Assembly (NCBI GenBank): GCA_030054035.1
Contig: JASGCS010000003.1
Location: 42,047 to 106,046, forward strand
Reading direction: 5' to 3'
DNA length: 64,000 bases
DNA from: Candidatus Methylacidiphilales bacterium
GTDB lineage: Bacteria > Pseudomonadota > Gammaproteobacteria > JASGCS01
The position numbers and the translations under genes are program-made. A model generated the notes under the pieces. It was not told the origin of the DNA. It searched no databases and was given only the letters and a program-made list of their open reading frames with translations. The stretch's first letter is position 1, and every line of letters begins with the position of its first letter. Of the stretch, positions 54,401 to 63,032 are shown piece by piece.

Positions 54401-56622
54401 AACCATCTTTATCTTATCGAGTAATTACCAAGGACCTCTATGAAATAATAAATTGGATTAGTGTAAAAGATCTTCAAATAATTAAAGGTAAAAGAAATGA
54501 TGAAGTTAAGTATTTCACCAGCTCAGTAAAAAATATCATCGATAAGTATCAAACAAACAATACAGAATCTATACCTGATCCTGAGGTCAATTCTTTAATC
54601 CAACAGACACAACTCAATGTACCCCTAGAAAGCAAAATAATTGATGATACCAGCACTCCACAAATCAATAATGCACCTGAGTCAACATTTGATTTTGTTA
54701 CCAATACTTCCCCATTGCCAGTTGATGATACAAAGAACTCTCCTCTAGATGGTGAAAAAATATTGCTATCAATAGTTCTGATGAGAGATTTGGTTGAATC
54801 ATCAAGTGAAATTAAGGTATATTCAGATCTAAATGAAGAAGTCATTAATCAAAATAATTTGGTTATGCGTGAAATAAATAATATGCTATCCAATTTAACG
54901 GTACATACAGAAGTGCTAGTAACTGAAGCTGATACTAATATTAAGGCAAAAGTACAAGATCATATAATTGAATCTAAAACATCCAGAGTAGAAAAATCGC
55001 AAAGTTACGATCCTTTAGAATTAGACGAATATTCTGAAATTCAACAATTATCAAGAATTATTCTGGAGCAAGTAGCAGATATCAGAGAGCTTTACTCCGA
55101 GTTGGTTGCCGCTCAGAATAAGCTAAGCGAATCTTATCAGAGAGAAAAAAGAGTAGTGACTAGAGTGTATAAAGGCCTGCTTGGTTTATATATGAGTGAT
55201 GCAGGAAGATTTATTGCAAATCTTAAGTACTTATGCACACAGACTTCGAGAGTGTTTAAGAAAAAAGTAATCTTTAAATCTGCAGGTGAAGAGCTTTTAG
55301 TTGATAGACAGATTCTTAAAAAAATAACCGTAGCAGGAGAACATTTAATTAGAAATTCTATTGTGCATGGTATTGAAGATGAGCAGACCAGAATTGAACG
55401 CGGTAAGGATGCTGAAGGCACAATATCTGTTTCCTTCTCTAAAGAAGGTCAGTATGTCAAAATTATTTTTAAGGATGACGGAAATGGAATTGATATTGAA
55501 AAAGTTAGACAAAAAGTAAAGGCGATGCATTTACTAAAAGATAATAAAGAATACACTGATGCTGAAATTCTTAATTATATATACCAACAGGATGTCTCAA
55601 CTGCTCTTAAGGTAGACAATTACTCTGGTAGAGGTGTTGGGATGAATGTGGTGCGTGATATTGTCCATGAGCTATCTGGTTTTATAGAAATTATCAATAC
55701 CCCAAAGATTGGGTGTGCTTTTGTCATAAAAATACCTTATTCAATGAATTTAGCACAGCTCATCATCATGAAACAAGGTGATTTGATGTATGGCTTATTA
55801 TTCAGTTTTGTACATAAAACAGTGCAGGTCAATAATCAATTATTAACTGATATGTATGAAAAAAATAAAAAATTTAAGCATGAGGATATTAGTTATCAAA
55901 TATTGACCTTAGGTGAATTTGTACAAGAAGAATCTGGGATACCTCGAGAAGAGATGGGTACCTTGATATTGCTCCTTCCTATCGAAGGGCAACATTTAGC
56001 AATCTGGGTAGATTCATACGAGAGAACCATTGAAATGGCTATTAAAAATACCGGAAGTCAAATTGCTTCGCTCGGCAAGTATATCGGTGGAACCTTTTTA
56101 GAATCAGGAAAATTCATCTTCATTTTAAATATTTCTGTGCTCTATGCAGATCATCTTGAAAGAAAGCGACTGTTAAAACTTAACTTATTTGTTTCCAGTG
56201 AAGTCACAACCAAAGGGGGTAATATCTTGATTGAAGAGGGTAGTATAAATAAAATTACGATACTCGTTGTTGATGATTCAATTACGATTAGAAAATATTT
56301 AGAGCGACTGTTACTAAGAGAAGGGTATGAAGTAGTTATGGCGAAAAATGGTAATGAAGCTTTGGAGTACCTAGGCAAAAATATTCACCATTTACCCAAG
56401 CTAGTCATAACAGATATTGAGATGCCGGTTATGGATGGAATAGAGCTATTATCCATGATTAGAAAAGACGAACGATTGAGTTCATTACCTGCAACTATTA
56501 TTACTTCCCGAGTAGCTACCAAACATCGAACCGAAGCTGATCGTTTAAATGTTTTACATTTCTTTGGTAAACCTTTTGTTGACAGTGAGCTTATTACTAA
56601 AATTAAAGAATTAGTTACTTAA
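51436..56622 (+). CDS. chpA: Hybrid chemosensory histidine kinase ChpA (PilL)
   Basis: A 1728-residue CheA-like kinase of the Pil-Chp system. A long N-terminal helical region (1-900) contains Hpt-like bundles, but only one has a clear phospho-acceptor: LLHTLKGSAS, His958. A second (around YELLIRLSSGAK) has Tyr648 at the His position. The kinase core follows: HLIRNSIVHG (N box, about 1303), DDGNGID, SGRGVGMNVV. Then come a CheW-like domain and a C-terminal receiver with VVDDSITIRK and Asp1660. In Pseudomonas ChpA has several Hpt modules. The 3' end overlaps rsmE by 4 bp. Confidence 0.93.
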   Translation: MAEQIKRSIPIGDVSWVSFEIITIVEDVATYLDEYFSATTQDRDGNKLKKIFNSCIPLIERAALTLEFVNAQAGSEFCNSVYSLMSSHLNDKSSTIDPNTLKTLVSKLRLIPAYLDRIIKLEYDDETAFKDKLTVAITESSNAQSQDQYWLTSLQKMLQTFISTYASENNVTNMNYKSTVKSASIKVITEITSAIKNEKLSSSDLYPALMNCAVVSKEVYCRTFYVFSAIIFKNLIKSEFPISNKVKRLIGDIGKWYVSASKITEEQFEIELLQSKIYEHCARLLRYLPDAEDISNSIVLIASQGLKPEQDIEIGKIKIILDAEYDLTLLSNFVSLLQVLESEFSTASEEQQINTINKIINTFTLPSYQWHLEYSPYIVESLQLFQQTKKISEYVLSDLRIIKSILQDVLNSKDNTKLITESENISQMSSALFTQRDEVLEIIELVKNLWLSERKETKQVYDLRLSQMIALINQIGNYVWNSEILFRTSQEYFSDLARFLESITPDQLQWSSELHNSFGELIGAYELILTQYITDEQKINDLNIFIQNSLDQFKILAATQQDEQIIQSGDEVAQLADQNVQKGFLISENKLDPESYKALAIKGGDDLQIFINDFLDEATECLPQLNNAIVSLTPKNSIDDIKAIQVVYELLIRLSSGAKIVSCDLFYEFSMLISQSLKIHLDYNIPVQLKELELLKISSQYMPQLINQIAGNGVVQNEFYTHMTRLQQAYLEVLERSNQAEGLIVDQSTDIIASAPDTQYKIDSAETSSFDVLNADSIVDNLLDITARLEQGYVFYSSPQFLTILSSVYTSLFSNEESTSPLALNYEHVINYAKARLEDGTAWNKRAILMLTMLIRSIFGFSQSPVHATTKIDDHVVSDDTSPIEVANTQHTHSTGTFIRDDDPVSISATNRDISDHILEIYIEESQDLLAQLFTMVSRISKNGIQDGDLDEFRRLLHTLKGSASMVGLSDLSNLFHVLEDVALLLIEQPSLSYRVITKDLYEIINWISVKDLQIIKGKRNDEVKYFTSSVKNIIDKYQTNNTESIPDPEVNSLIQQTQLNVPLESKIIDDTSTPQINNAPESTFDFVTNTSPLPVDDTKNSPLDGEKILLSIVLMRDLVESSSEIKVYSDLNEEVINQNNLVMREINNMLSNLTVHTEVLVTEADTNIKAKVQDHIIESKTSRVEKSQSYDPLELDEYSEIQQLSRIILEQVADIRELYSELVAAQNKLSESYQREKRVVTRVYKGLLGLYMSDAGRFIANLKYLCTQTSRVFKKKVIFKSAGEELLVDRQILKKITVAGEHLIRNSIVHGIEDEQTRIERGKDAEGTISVSFSKEGQYVKIIFKDDGNGIDIEKVRQKVKAMHLLKDNKEYTDAEILNYIYQQDVSTALKVDNYSGRGVGMNVVRDIVHELSGFIEIINTPKIGCAFVIKIPYSMNLAQLIIMKQGDLMYGLLFSFVHKTVQVNNQLLTDMYEKNKKFKHEDISYQILTLGEFVQEESGIPREEMGTLILLLPIEGQHLAIWVDSYERTIEMAIKNTGSQIASLGKYIGGTFLESGKFIFILNISVLYADHLERKRLLKLNLFVSSEVTTKGGNILIEEGSINKITILVVDDSITIRKYLERLLLREGYEVVMAKNGNEALEYLGKNIHHLPKLVITDIEMPVMDGIELLSMIRKDERLSSLPATIITSRVATKHRTEADRLNVLHFFGKPFVDSELITKIKELVT

Positions 56623-57374
56623 CTGTCTTTGATGGCGTGAAATAGTCCCAACGCTACTATCGCTGCGGTTTCAAAACGAAGTACTGACGCCCCAAGTGAA
56701 ACAATAGGAATAGCGTGGCTTAACGCAAAGTCAATTTCCTGGGGGCTAAATCCACCTTCAGGTCCAATACAAAGCACGGTGTGCTTAAGATCGGGCTTGG
56801 TATTTAGCGTTGTGGTGAGTGTAACACTGCCTCGAATGTCAAGGATTAGTAAATTATATAATTCTTTTTGAGTAACTAATTCTTGATATGAAATTGTTTT
56901 TGCAATTAATGGTATAAATAGTTGTTCGCTTTGTAAGGTCGCGCTTTCTATGATCGAGTTCCAATGATTGAGTTTATGTTCTGATACCAACCCTTCTGCC
57001 CCTCTGGCACTTACTGAATGTTCAGAAATAAATGGAATAATGCTTTGCAAGCCCATTTCACATAATTTAGCGATTGCTAATTGGAACTTATCCATTGCAC
57101 CAAGCGCGAGTGCGACGGAGACAGTTGATTTGCGTATGCTAACCACAGTTCTTGGTTCTTTTGCAGTAATGGCGACTTGCTTTTTATTTGCAATAATTTG
57201 ACACAGGCAATATCCACCATTTCCATCAATTGCGATTATTTCATCTCCTGATGTAAGTCGAACTACTCTAGAAAGATGATGTGCGTGTTTAGGTGGTAAA
57301 ACAACCGTAGCGTTTTTACTATGAAGTTGCTCATGCAACTCAACGGGTAGAATTGTTCGATAACACTTTGCCAT
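56619..57374 (-). CDS. rsmE: 16S rRNA m3U1498 methyltransferase
   Basis: A SPOUT-class enzyme methylating U1498 in the 30S decoding region. The 251 residues show HAHHLSRVVRLTSGDEI in the PUA-like domain, LGAMDKFQLAIAKLCEMG, SARGAEG, and the trefoil-knot CIGPEGGFSPQEIDFA plus LGASVLRFETA. ATG 57374 gives the family N-terminus (CYRTILP); an earlier start in the longer frame lies inside metF. It overlaps metF by 35 bp. Confidence 0.93.
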   Translation of the reverse strand: MAKCYRTILPVELHEQLHSKNATVVLPPKHAHHLSRVVRLTSGDEIIAIDGNGGYCLCQIIANKKQVAITAKEPRTVVSIRKSTVSVALALGAMDKFQLAIAKLCEMGLQSIIPFISEHSVSARGAEGLVSEHKLNHWNSIIESATLQSEQLFIPLIAKTISYQELVTQKELYNLLILDIRGSVTLTTTLNTKPDLKHTVLCIGPEGGFSPQEIDFALSHAIPIVSLGASVLRFETAAIVALGLFHAIKDS

Positions 57375-58203
57375 AACCAAGATTTTGCAAAATAACTGAA
57401 CATAAATCAGTCTGATTAAGGGTATAGATATGGAAGCCATGAAATGTATCTTTCAAGGCAATAATATTTTGCATCAAGGAAGTGATTAGGTGAATACCTA
57501 ACGCTCGTTGTGATGCGGGGTCATGTTCGTAGTATTCCATTTGTTTAATTAACCAACGGGGAACATCAGCCCCACATTTATCGGCAAAAGATCGCATCGC
57601 GTTAAATTGTACGATAGGTAATACCCCAACTACTATTGGTAAATTGATATTTTCCTTTTCTAATAATTCTAGAAAATGTAGGTATGAATCAAAGGAAAAG
57701 AAAAATTGAGTGATTGCGTAGGTTGCTCCAACTTCTTGTTTTTTACGCAAGGCAATTAAATCGTTTGCCACAGTACCCAGTGGATGAAACTCTGGGTAAC
57801 AGGCAACGGCAAGTTTCCATTCTGGAGCTATTGTATGAATAGCCTTGATTAATTCATTACTGGTATTAAAATCAGCATGAGGCTCCGTTGCATCTCCTTT
57901 GATTACTACTGCTCGTCGTATCTTTAATTCTTTATAGCGAAGCAGCAGTTCTTTAAGTTTTTCAAAGGTTTCAATTTTAGTGGTAATATGTGGTGCCACA
58001 TTGAACCCCAATGTACTTATTTCTTCAACTGTTTCAAAGGTACCTTGTAAAGTTTTACCCGTTGCTCCATGTGTTACTGAAAAATAATCTGGAGAAAATT
58101 TAGTTAGCGCTTCTACAGTTTTGATTAATTGAATATGCTGGGCTTGATTGCGTGGTGGAAAAACTTCAAAGCTTAATTGTTGTGACTTAATATCGGTAGT
58201 CAT
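57340..58203 (-). CDS. metF: 5,10-methylenetetrahydrofolate reductase
   Basis: A flavoprotein making 5-methyl-tetrahydrofolate for methionine synthesis. The 287-residue TIM barrel has SFEVFPPRN, SVTHGATG, the RAVVIKGDATEPH motif, ACYPEFHP, TQFFFSFDSYLHFL and VGVLPIVQF. ATG 58203 is favoured. It overlaps ahcY by 17 bp, the common ahcY-metF pair. Confidence 0.95.
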   Translation of the reverse strand: MTTDIKSQQLSFEVFPPRNQAQHIQLIKTVEALTKFSPDYFSVTHGATGKTLQGTFETVEEISTLGFNVAPHITTKIETFEKLKELLLRYKELKIRRAVVIKGDATEPHADFNTSNELIKAIHTIAPEWKLAVACYPEFHPLGTVANDLIALRKKQEVGATYAITQFFFSFDSYLHFLELLEKENINLPIVVGVLPIVQFNAMRSFADKCGADVPRWLIKQMEYYEHDPASQRALGIHLITSLMQNIIALKDTFHGFHIYTLNQTDLCSVILQNLGYGKVLSNNSTR

Positions 58204-59596
58204 TGTCTTTAAATGGCCCTTCAATGGGGATACCTAAATAATTAGCCTGCTGAGGAGTAAGCTTAGTCAGGGTTGCGTTTAATGAGGGTAAGTGCAAATG
58301 TGCGACCAGCTCATCTAATATTTTTGGAATCCTGTGGATTCCCGGACTATACGTTGAGCGATTATTGAATAGCTCAATTAAAGCAATGGCTTGGTTAGTA
58401 AATGAGCAAGACATGACAAAACTTGGGTGGCCCTTGGCACAACCTAGATTGACTAACCTCCCTTCTGCAAGTACAATAAATGATTTATCTAGGTATTGGT
58501 ATTCTGAAACTTGGGGAGCTAGTTCCTTTCTTGGTAGCGTTGAAATCTCACTCATATCTATTTCGCAGTCAAAATGTCCCATGTTACAAAGAACTCCACC
58601 ATGTTTTATTAAGGGAATATGTTCTTTTCTAATGATACCAACACATCCAGTTGCGCAAACCACAATATCTGTGCTTGGCAATGACGCCTCAATCGTTGAT
58701 ACTTGATATCCTTCCATGGCTGCTTGTAATGCGCAAATCGGATCTATTTCAGTTACTATTACTCTGCATCCAAGGCTGGCAAGCGACTCCGCGCAACCTT
58801 TCCCCACATCGCCAAATCCACATACGAGTGCGGTTTTTCCGGCAAGCATAATTCCGAGCGCCCTGCGTAGTCCGTCAACTAAAGATTCTCTTGAGCCATA
58901 TAGGTTATCAAATTTAGATTTTGTTGCAGAATTGTTTACATCCATTACAGGAAATGCAAGTGTGCTATGGCTTAACCACTTTCGCAGGCGCGTAACCCCT
59001 GTAGTGGTTTCTTCTGAGACTCCAACGATTGAATCATGTGTTTGGGAAAACCAAGTAGCTTTTTCTGAAAGTATGGATTTGATTTTAGCTCGAGCCACGG
59101 AAGACAGTTCGTTATCTTTATCCCAATCCCAGTTACCGCTACCTTGATACACCTTGCCTCCAAGGACAAGATGAAGCAAGTCTCCACCATCATCAAGAAT
59201 TAGATTTGGATATTGATCTCCCCAGCATAAACTTTGGATGAGAAAATTATAATAATCTTCTGCAGTTTCACCCTTGTAACCAAAAACTGGGATATGCTTA
59301 CTGGCTAAATAGGCGACGACGCTGTCTTGAGTTGAAAAAATATTACAACTCGCGAATCTAACCTTTGCTCCAAGTGCGATTAACGATTCTATTAATACCG
59401 CAGTTTGTGCGGTCAAATGTAAACTTCCAGCGATGCTTGCTCCGCGCAATGGTTTTTTACCAGCATAATATGACTCAACCAATGTGGTTAATGCAGGCAT
59501 ATCTTTTCTGGCTAAATAGACTTCAGATTCACCTTGTTTGGCTAATGTAATATCGGCGACTGAATAGGGGAGCGGTACTAGATTCATCTGCGACAT
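58187..59596 (-). CDS. ahcY: S-adenosylhomocysteine hydrolase
   Basis: Splits SAH into adenosine and homocysteine, closing the methyl cycle. The 469 residues include SLHLTAQTAVLIESL, the DDGGDLLH site, the insertion typical of proteobacterial long forms (about 150-190), the NAD-binding VCGFGDVGKGCAESLASLG, and the final FKDNDYRY tail that completes the neighbour NAD site. It overlaps apaH by 13 bp. Confidence 0.95.
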   Translation of the reverse strand: MSQMNLVPLPYSVADITLAKQGESEVYLARKDMPALTTLVESYYAGKKPLRGASIAGSLHLTAQTAVLIESLIALGAKVRFASCNIFSTQDSVVAYLASKHIPVFGYKGETAEDYYNFLIQSLCWGDQYPNLILDDGGDLLHLVLGGKVYQGSGNWDWDKDNELSSVARAKIKSILSEKATWFSQTHDSIVGVSEETTTGVTRLRKWLSHSTLAFPVMDVNNSATKSKFDNLYGSRESLVDGLRRALGIMLAGKTALVCGFGDVGKGCAESLASLGCRVIVTEIDPICALQAAMEGYQVSTIEASLPSTDIVVCATGCVGIIRKEHIPLIKHGGVLCNMGHFDCEIDMSEISTLPRKELAPQVSEYQYLDKSFIVLAEGRLVNLGCAKGHPSFVMSCSFTNQAIALIELFNNRSTYSPGIHRIPKILDELVAHLHLPSLNATLTKLTPQQANYLGIPIEGPFKDNDYRY

Positions 59597-60387
59597 TTTA
59601 CCCTAGCTGTGGCATGTTCATCTAATCTTAAGGCAAATAACTCGCCCCCATAAACACATGAATAGTCTAAGTTGTGTGCGTTATGCCATTTTTTTTGTCT
59701 TAATCTAGACCAGTGGCCAAAAACTATTGGAGTATGTATCATTTTCCGCTCAGGGATTTGAAACCATGGAATTAATCCAGGCGCATCTTCATCTTTATTG
59801 TAAAGCAATTCATACTGCAATTGTTGGTTATAACATCTTAATCTGGTAAAAACATTAATTAAACATCTCGTTCTGTCTAAAAAACTAAGTGACTCATGCC
59901 ACGTAAGTGGCTGATCACCATAGCATAATGGCAGAATGGTAGCATACGAATCTGAACGGAGTAGCTCTTCAAGTTCATGAGCAAGCCGCCTGCAATCTTG
60001 CAAACTCCATTGCCAATCAACGCCAGCATGCACTAGTGCCATGTGTAGCTCTGGATCGTAATGAAAAATTTTTTGTTTGCGTAACCAGTTGCAGTGTTGC
60101 TCTCGTTTTGGTGAAGAAAGTAGCGTATCTAAACGATCGTCTTTAGATCGCTCTCCACCACCATGACACAATGCCAGAAAATTTAAGTCGTGATTTCCGA
60201 GCACAACAATTGCACTTGTTTCTAATGATTGGATAAGTTCTAGCACTTTTTCAGAGTCTGGACCTTTACCTAATAAATCTCCACAAAACCATACTTGATC
60301 TGAATTCTTGTTAAAATCTATTTCAAAAAGTAATTGCTCTAATTCAGCAAAACAACCTTGCACATCACCAATTGCCCAAATCCCCAT
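59584..60387 (-). CDS. apaH: Diadenosine tetraphosphatase (symmetrical)
   Basis: Hydrolyses Ap4A to two ADP. The metallophosphatase motifs are IGDVQGC (GDxxG), FCGDLLGKGPDS, VLGNHDLNFLAL, and the C-terminal FGHWSRL. The 267 residues match the family. It shares one base with the metK start region and lies within the methyl-cycle block. Confidence 0.93.
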   Translation of the reverse strand: MGIWAIGDVQGCFAELEQLLFEIDFNKNSDQVWFCGDLLGKGPDSEKVLELIQSLETSAIVVLGNHDLNFLALCHGGGERSKDDRLDTLLSSPKREQHCNWLRKQKIFHYDPELHMALVHAGVDWQWSLQDCRRLAHELEELLRSDSYATILPLCYGDQPLTWHESLSFLDRTRCLINVFTRLRCYNQQLQYELLYNKDEDAPGLIPWFQIPERKMIHTPIVFGHWSRLRQKKWHNAHNLDYSCVYGGELFALRLDEHATARVKCRR

Positions 60388-61538
60388 TACCGTAATGCTG
60401 AAAAATGAGATATGAGGTCTAATTGTTCCCAGGTATGACTAGGAATATTTCGACCAAAGTGACCAAAGAATGAAGTTGAAAAATAAATAGGCCTAGCTAA
60501 ATTAAGTTTTTTAATTAATCCTTGAGGTGATAAAAATGGTAATTGCATAATTGCGTCAGTTATTTTTTGTTCATCAACTAGTGAAGTGCCAAAGCAATCC
60601 ACCATGACATTGACTGGTTTGCTATACCCAATTGCGTAAGCGATCTGCACTTCACATCGCTTAGCGATCCCAGCACCAATAATATTTTTTGCTAAATAGC
60701 GACATAGATACGCCGCGGATCGGTCTACTTTGGAAGGGTCTTTTCCTGAAAACGCACCACCACCATGCCTGGCAAGATTTCCATAACTATCAACGATAAT
60801 TTTTCTACCGGTTAATCCTGTATCTGTAACAGGACCCCCCAGTAAAAAACTTCCTGTTTGATTAATATAAAAATTAGTGGTGTTTCTCATGAGCTCTTGC
60901 GGAATAGTTACATCAATTATTTCTTTTCTGATAAACTGCCGCACTGATTCAATAGGTTTGTTTAAGTGTTGGGCGCTAAGGACTATGGCATAACAAGACT
61001 CAGGAATATCGTTTTTGTAAACAATTGATACCTGTGCCTTGGCGTCAGGTAATAGCCACTTGCTACCTAGCTTCGAGTGAAGCACCTCGTGGTGCCTCAT
61101 CATCAAGGCATGTGCGAGCGCGATAGGTGTGGGTAGATAGCTCGGATGCTCATTAGTAGCATAACCTACCATAGTGCCTTGGTCTCCAGCACCACCTGTG
61201 TCTACACCCATGGCAATATCATTAGATTGTGTTGTTAATATCATCTGTATTTTTAGAGAATTAAAATCAAAGTTACATTGTTTACGATGATAGCCTATGT
61301 CTTTTAGGCATTTTTTTACCATGGCGGGGATATTTTTTTTAACAAGCTGTAGCAATGGTTTAGGGGATATTTCTCCCGCCACAATTACGATGTTATTTTT
61401 TATTAAAGTCTCGCAAGCAACTCTCGCATGGCTATCATGACGAAGGCAAAAGTCTAATATCAAATCACTGATTTGATCACAGATTTTATCAGGATGACCT
61501 CTTGAAACAGATTCAGAAGTAAAAATACCGTTTAACAA
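60387..61538 (-). CDS. metK: S-adenosylmethionine synthetase (divergent)
   Basis: Makes SAM from methionine and ATP. The 383 residues keep FTSESVSRGHPDKICDQI, the TGGAGDQGTMVGYATNE loop, VDSYGNLARHGGGAFSGKDPSKVDRSAAY and CEVQIAYAIG. Several usually invariant positions differ: Arg replaces Glu in the SEGHPDK motif, and VACETLIKNN replaces the usual VACETxVxTG. The start is a TTG at 61538, 2 bp after the upstream gene, in the family-expected place. It is probably functional but an outlier. Confidence 0.9.
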   Translation of the reverse strand: MLNGIFTSESVSRGHPDKICDQISDLILDFCLRHDSHARVACETLIKNNIVIVAGEISPKPLLQLVKKNIPAMVKKCLKDIGYHRKQCNFDFNSLKIQMILTTQSNDIAMGVDTGGAGDQGTMVGYATNEHPSYLPTPIALAHALMMRHHEVLHSKLGSKWLLPDAKAQVSIVYKNDIPESCYAIVLSAQHLNKPIESVRQFIRKEIIDVTIPQELMRNTTNFYINQTGSFLLGGPVTDTGLTGRKIIVDSYGNLARHGGGAFSGKDPSKVDRSAAYLCRYLAKNIIGAGIAKRCEVQIAYAIGYSKPVNVMVDCFGTSLVDEQKITDAIMQLPFLSPQGLIKKLNLARPIYFSTSFFGHFGRNIPSHTWEQLDLISHFSALR

Positions 61539-61540
61539 TG

Positions 61541-62965
61541 TTACAGCTTACCTAAGGATTGTGCTATTAGTGTTGCGGCCTTTGAACCAGAATTTATCGC
61601 TCCTTCCATTCCAGAGGCGAACGAACTTTCAGTATGCTCACCGGCAAAGATACATGAACCTTTTTGATTACGGAATCCCGATACTACTGAGGCGATTGTG
61701 CCAGAAGTATAACTACTAAATGCACCATAACTGAAAGGATTAGTGCCCCATGATACCGTTTGTAAGAGTTGGACTTTACCTTTACTAGACGGCCTTACCT
61801 GTTCTAATAGCTTCAAAGGTGCGTTGCGATCTTTTTGTAACAACATATCCATAGCATGTGCTTGTTTACCTATAGCATAACTCCCATATAATTTCGCTGG
61901 AGTGTCTGTATTCCCTTTTGTAGTATGCAAAAAGCCCAGCGGTGTATCAGTCCATACTTCAGAAGAGAACCCATCTTTTTCCCAGAATGGTACATCATAG
62001 ATAAAGAACGATCTTGTAACTGGTAAATACTGAACCGAGTTTATTCCTTCTTGAATAGAATTATTGATTGGTAGATCTAGTCTAAGTTTTTGTAGGATAG
62101 ATAACGGCAAGGCGCAAAGCAATGCAGAGCTGCGATAGGTTGTACCATCGGAGCAAGAAACTGTGTAGTATGATTTATCATGCTTGATTGCGGTAACTTG
62201 TTTGTTAAAGAGTACTGGACGCTTTAGCGTACCTGCCATTTTTGTTGGTAATTGCTCCAACCCATCTTTTAGATACATGGCAGGTGAAGTTCCAGCAGCT
62301 TTTCTAATTATCATTCTTCTATAAAGATCCTGCAGAGAAAACCGTTCAAAAGAGCCATTAAAATTCATCTGCATTAATTTTATAATCTGATCAGATGCTC
62401 CTTTTGATTGTAGGTAAGAGAGTACACTCATATCAGGTACTACAGAATTTGTGGTGCCATAAAAATCAAGATTTGAAACTTCTAAAGGGCTCGGTAAAAA
62501 TGTTGAGAGCCAAGCACCAAATGGAATATCTCGCTCTTTACCTATTAATTTGTTTTTTGGATGTTTGTTCCATTCGTGAGCATGTAATAATACAGTATCT
62601 ATATAGACTGCTTGGGTTCTTGAGCCAATCGCAGGAATATCATCAACTGTTGACAGACCAAATGCGTTTGCTAAATATAAAAATTCACCGTAGGTAGATC
62701 CTATTTGATTGGCTCCCACATCAGGCTTGCCAGGTAATGTATTCAAGGTGCGAACTCTACCTCCGACTCTATCTGAGCCTTCAAGGGTTACACTGGAAAT
62801 ATTGTACTGATCTAAAATCATGCTGGCTCGTAATCCAGATAAACCTGCACCCAGTACAAGCACTTCAGCATCTAAATTTTTACTCGCCCAAATAGTCTTT
62901 GGAATGGCAAAAGCGCCTAATCCCAGTGCAGAGTTGATTAAAAAAGACCTTCTTGCCTTGACCAT
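61541..62965 (-). CDS. Flavin monoamine oxidase-family protein with Tat signal
   Basis: A 474-residue FAD-dependent oxidoreductase. The N-terminus has a twin-arginine motif ARRSFL followed by a hydrophobic stretch (INSALGLGAFAI), so Tat export of a folded flavoprotein is likely. The FAD site is VLVLGAGLSGLRA, GSDRVGGRVRTL and, near the C-terminus, IFAGEHTESSFASGMEGAINSG. The substrate is unknown (amine, amino acid or polyene). It directly precedes metK, possibly in one transcript. Confidence 0.85.
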   Translation of the reverse strand: MVKARRSFLINSALGLGAFAIPKTIWASKNLDAEVLVLGAGLSGLRASMILDQYNISSVTLEGSDRVGGRVRTLNTLPGKPDVGANQIGSTYGEFLYLANAFGLSTVDDIPAIGSRTQAVYIDTVLLHAHEWNKHPKNKLIGKERDIPFGAWLSTFLPSPLEVSNLDFYGTTNSVVPDMSVLSYLQSKGASDQIIKLMQMNFNGSFERFSLQDLYRRMIIRKAAGTSPAMYLKDGLEQLPTKMAGTLKRPVLFNKQVTAIKHDKSYYTVSCSDGTTYRSSALLCALPLSILQKLRLDLPINNSIQEGINSVQYLPVTRSFFIYDVPFWEKDGFSSEVWTDTPLGFLHTTKGNTDTPAKLYGSYAIGKQAHAMDMLLQKDRNAPLKLLEQVRPSSKGKVQLLQTVSWGTNPFSYGAFSSYTSGTIASVVSGFRNQKGSCIFAGEHTESSFASGMEGAINSGSKAATLIAQSLGKL

Positions 62966-62989
62966 AAAGTAGCATTATACCTCAATAAA

Positions 62990-63022
62990 AAGGGGTGATT
63001 TAACATCACCCCTTCGTTTTTT
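62990..63022. terminator. Bidirectional rho-independent terminator
   Basis: A perfect 10-bp stem, AAGGGGTGAT (62990-62999) and ATCACCCCTT (63005-63014), closes a 5-base loop. It is flanked by a T-run on the plus side (CGTTTTTTT) and an A-run on the other (TAAAAA), giving a U-tract in both directions. On the minus strand it ends the small heat-shock gene transcript just before the flavin oxidase gene. Confidence 0.85.
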
Positions 63023-63032
63023 TGATACCCTT

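Noticed and set aside
58716-59147. 143-residue plus-strand ORF opposite ahcY
   Set aside because: It overlaps the strongly conserved NAD-binding domain of ahcY; it is a shadow frame.
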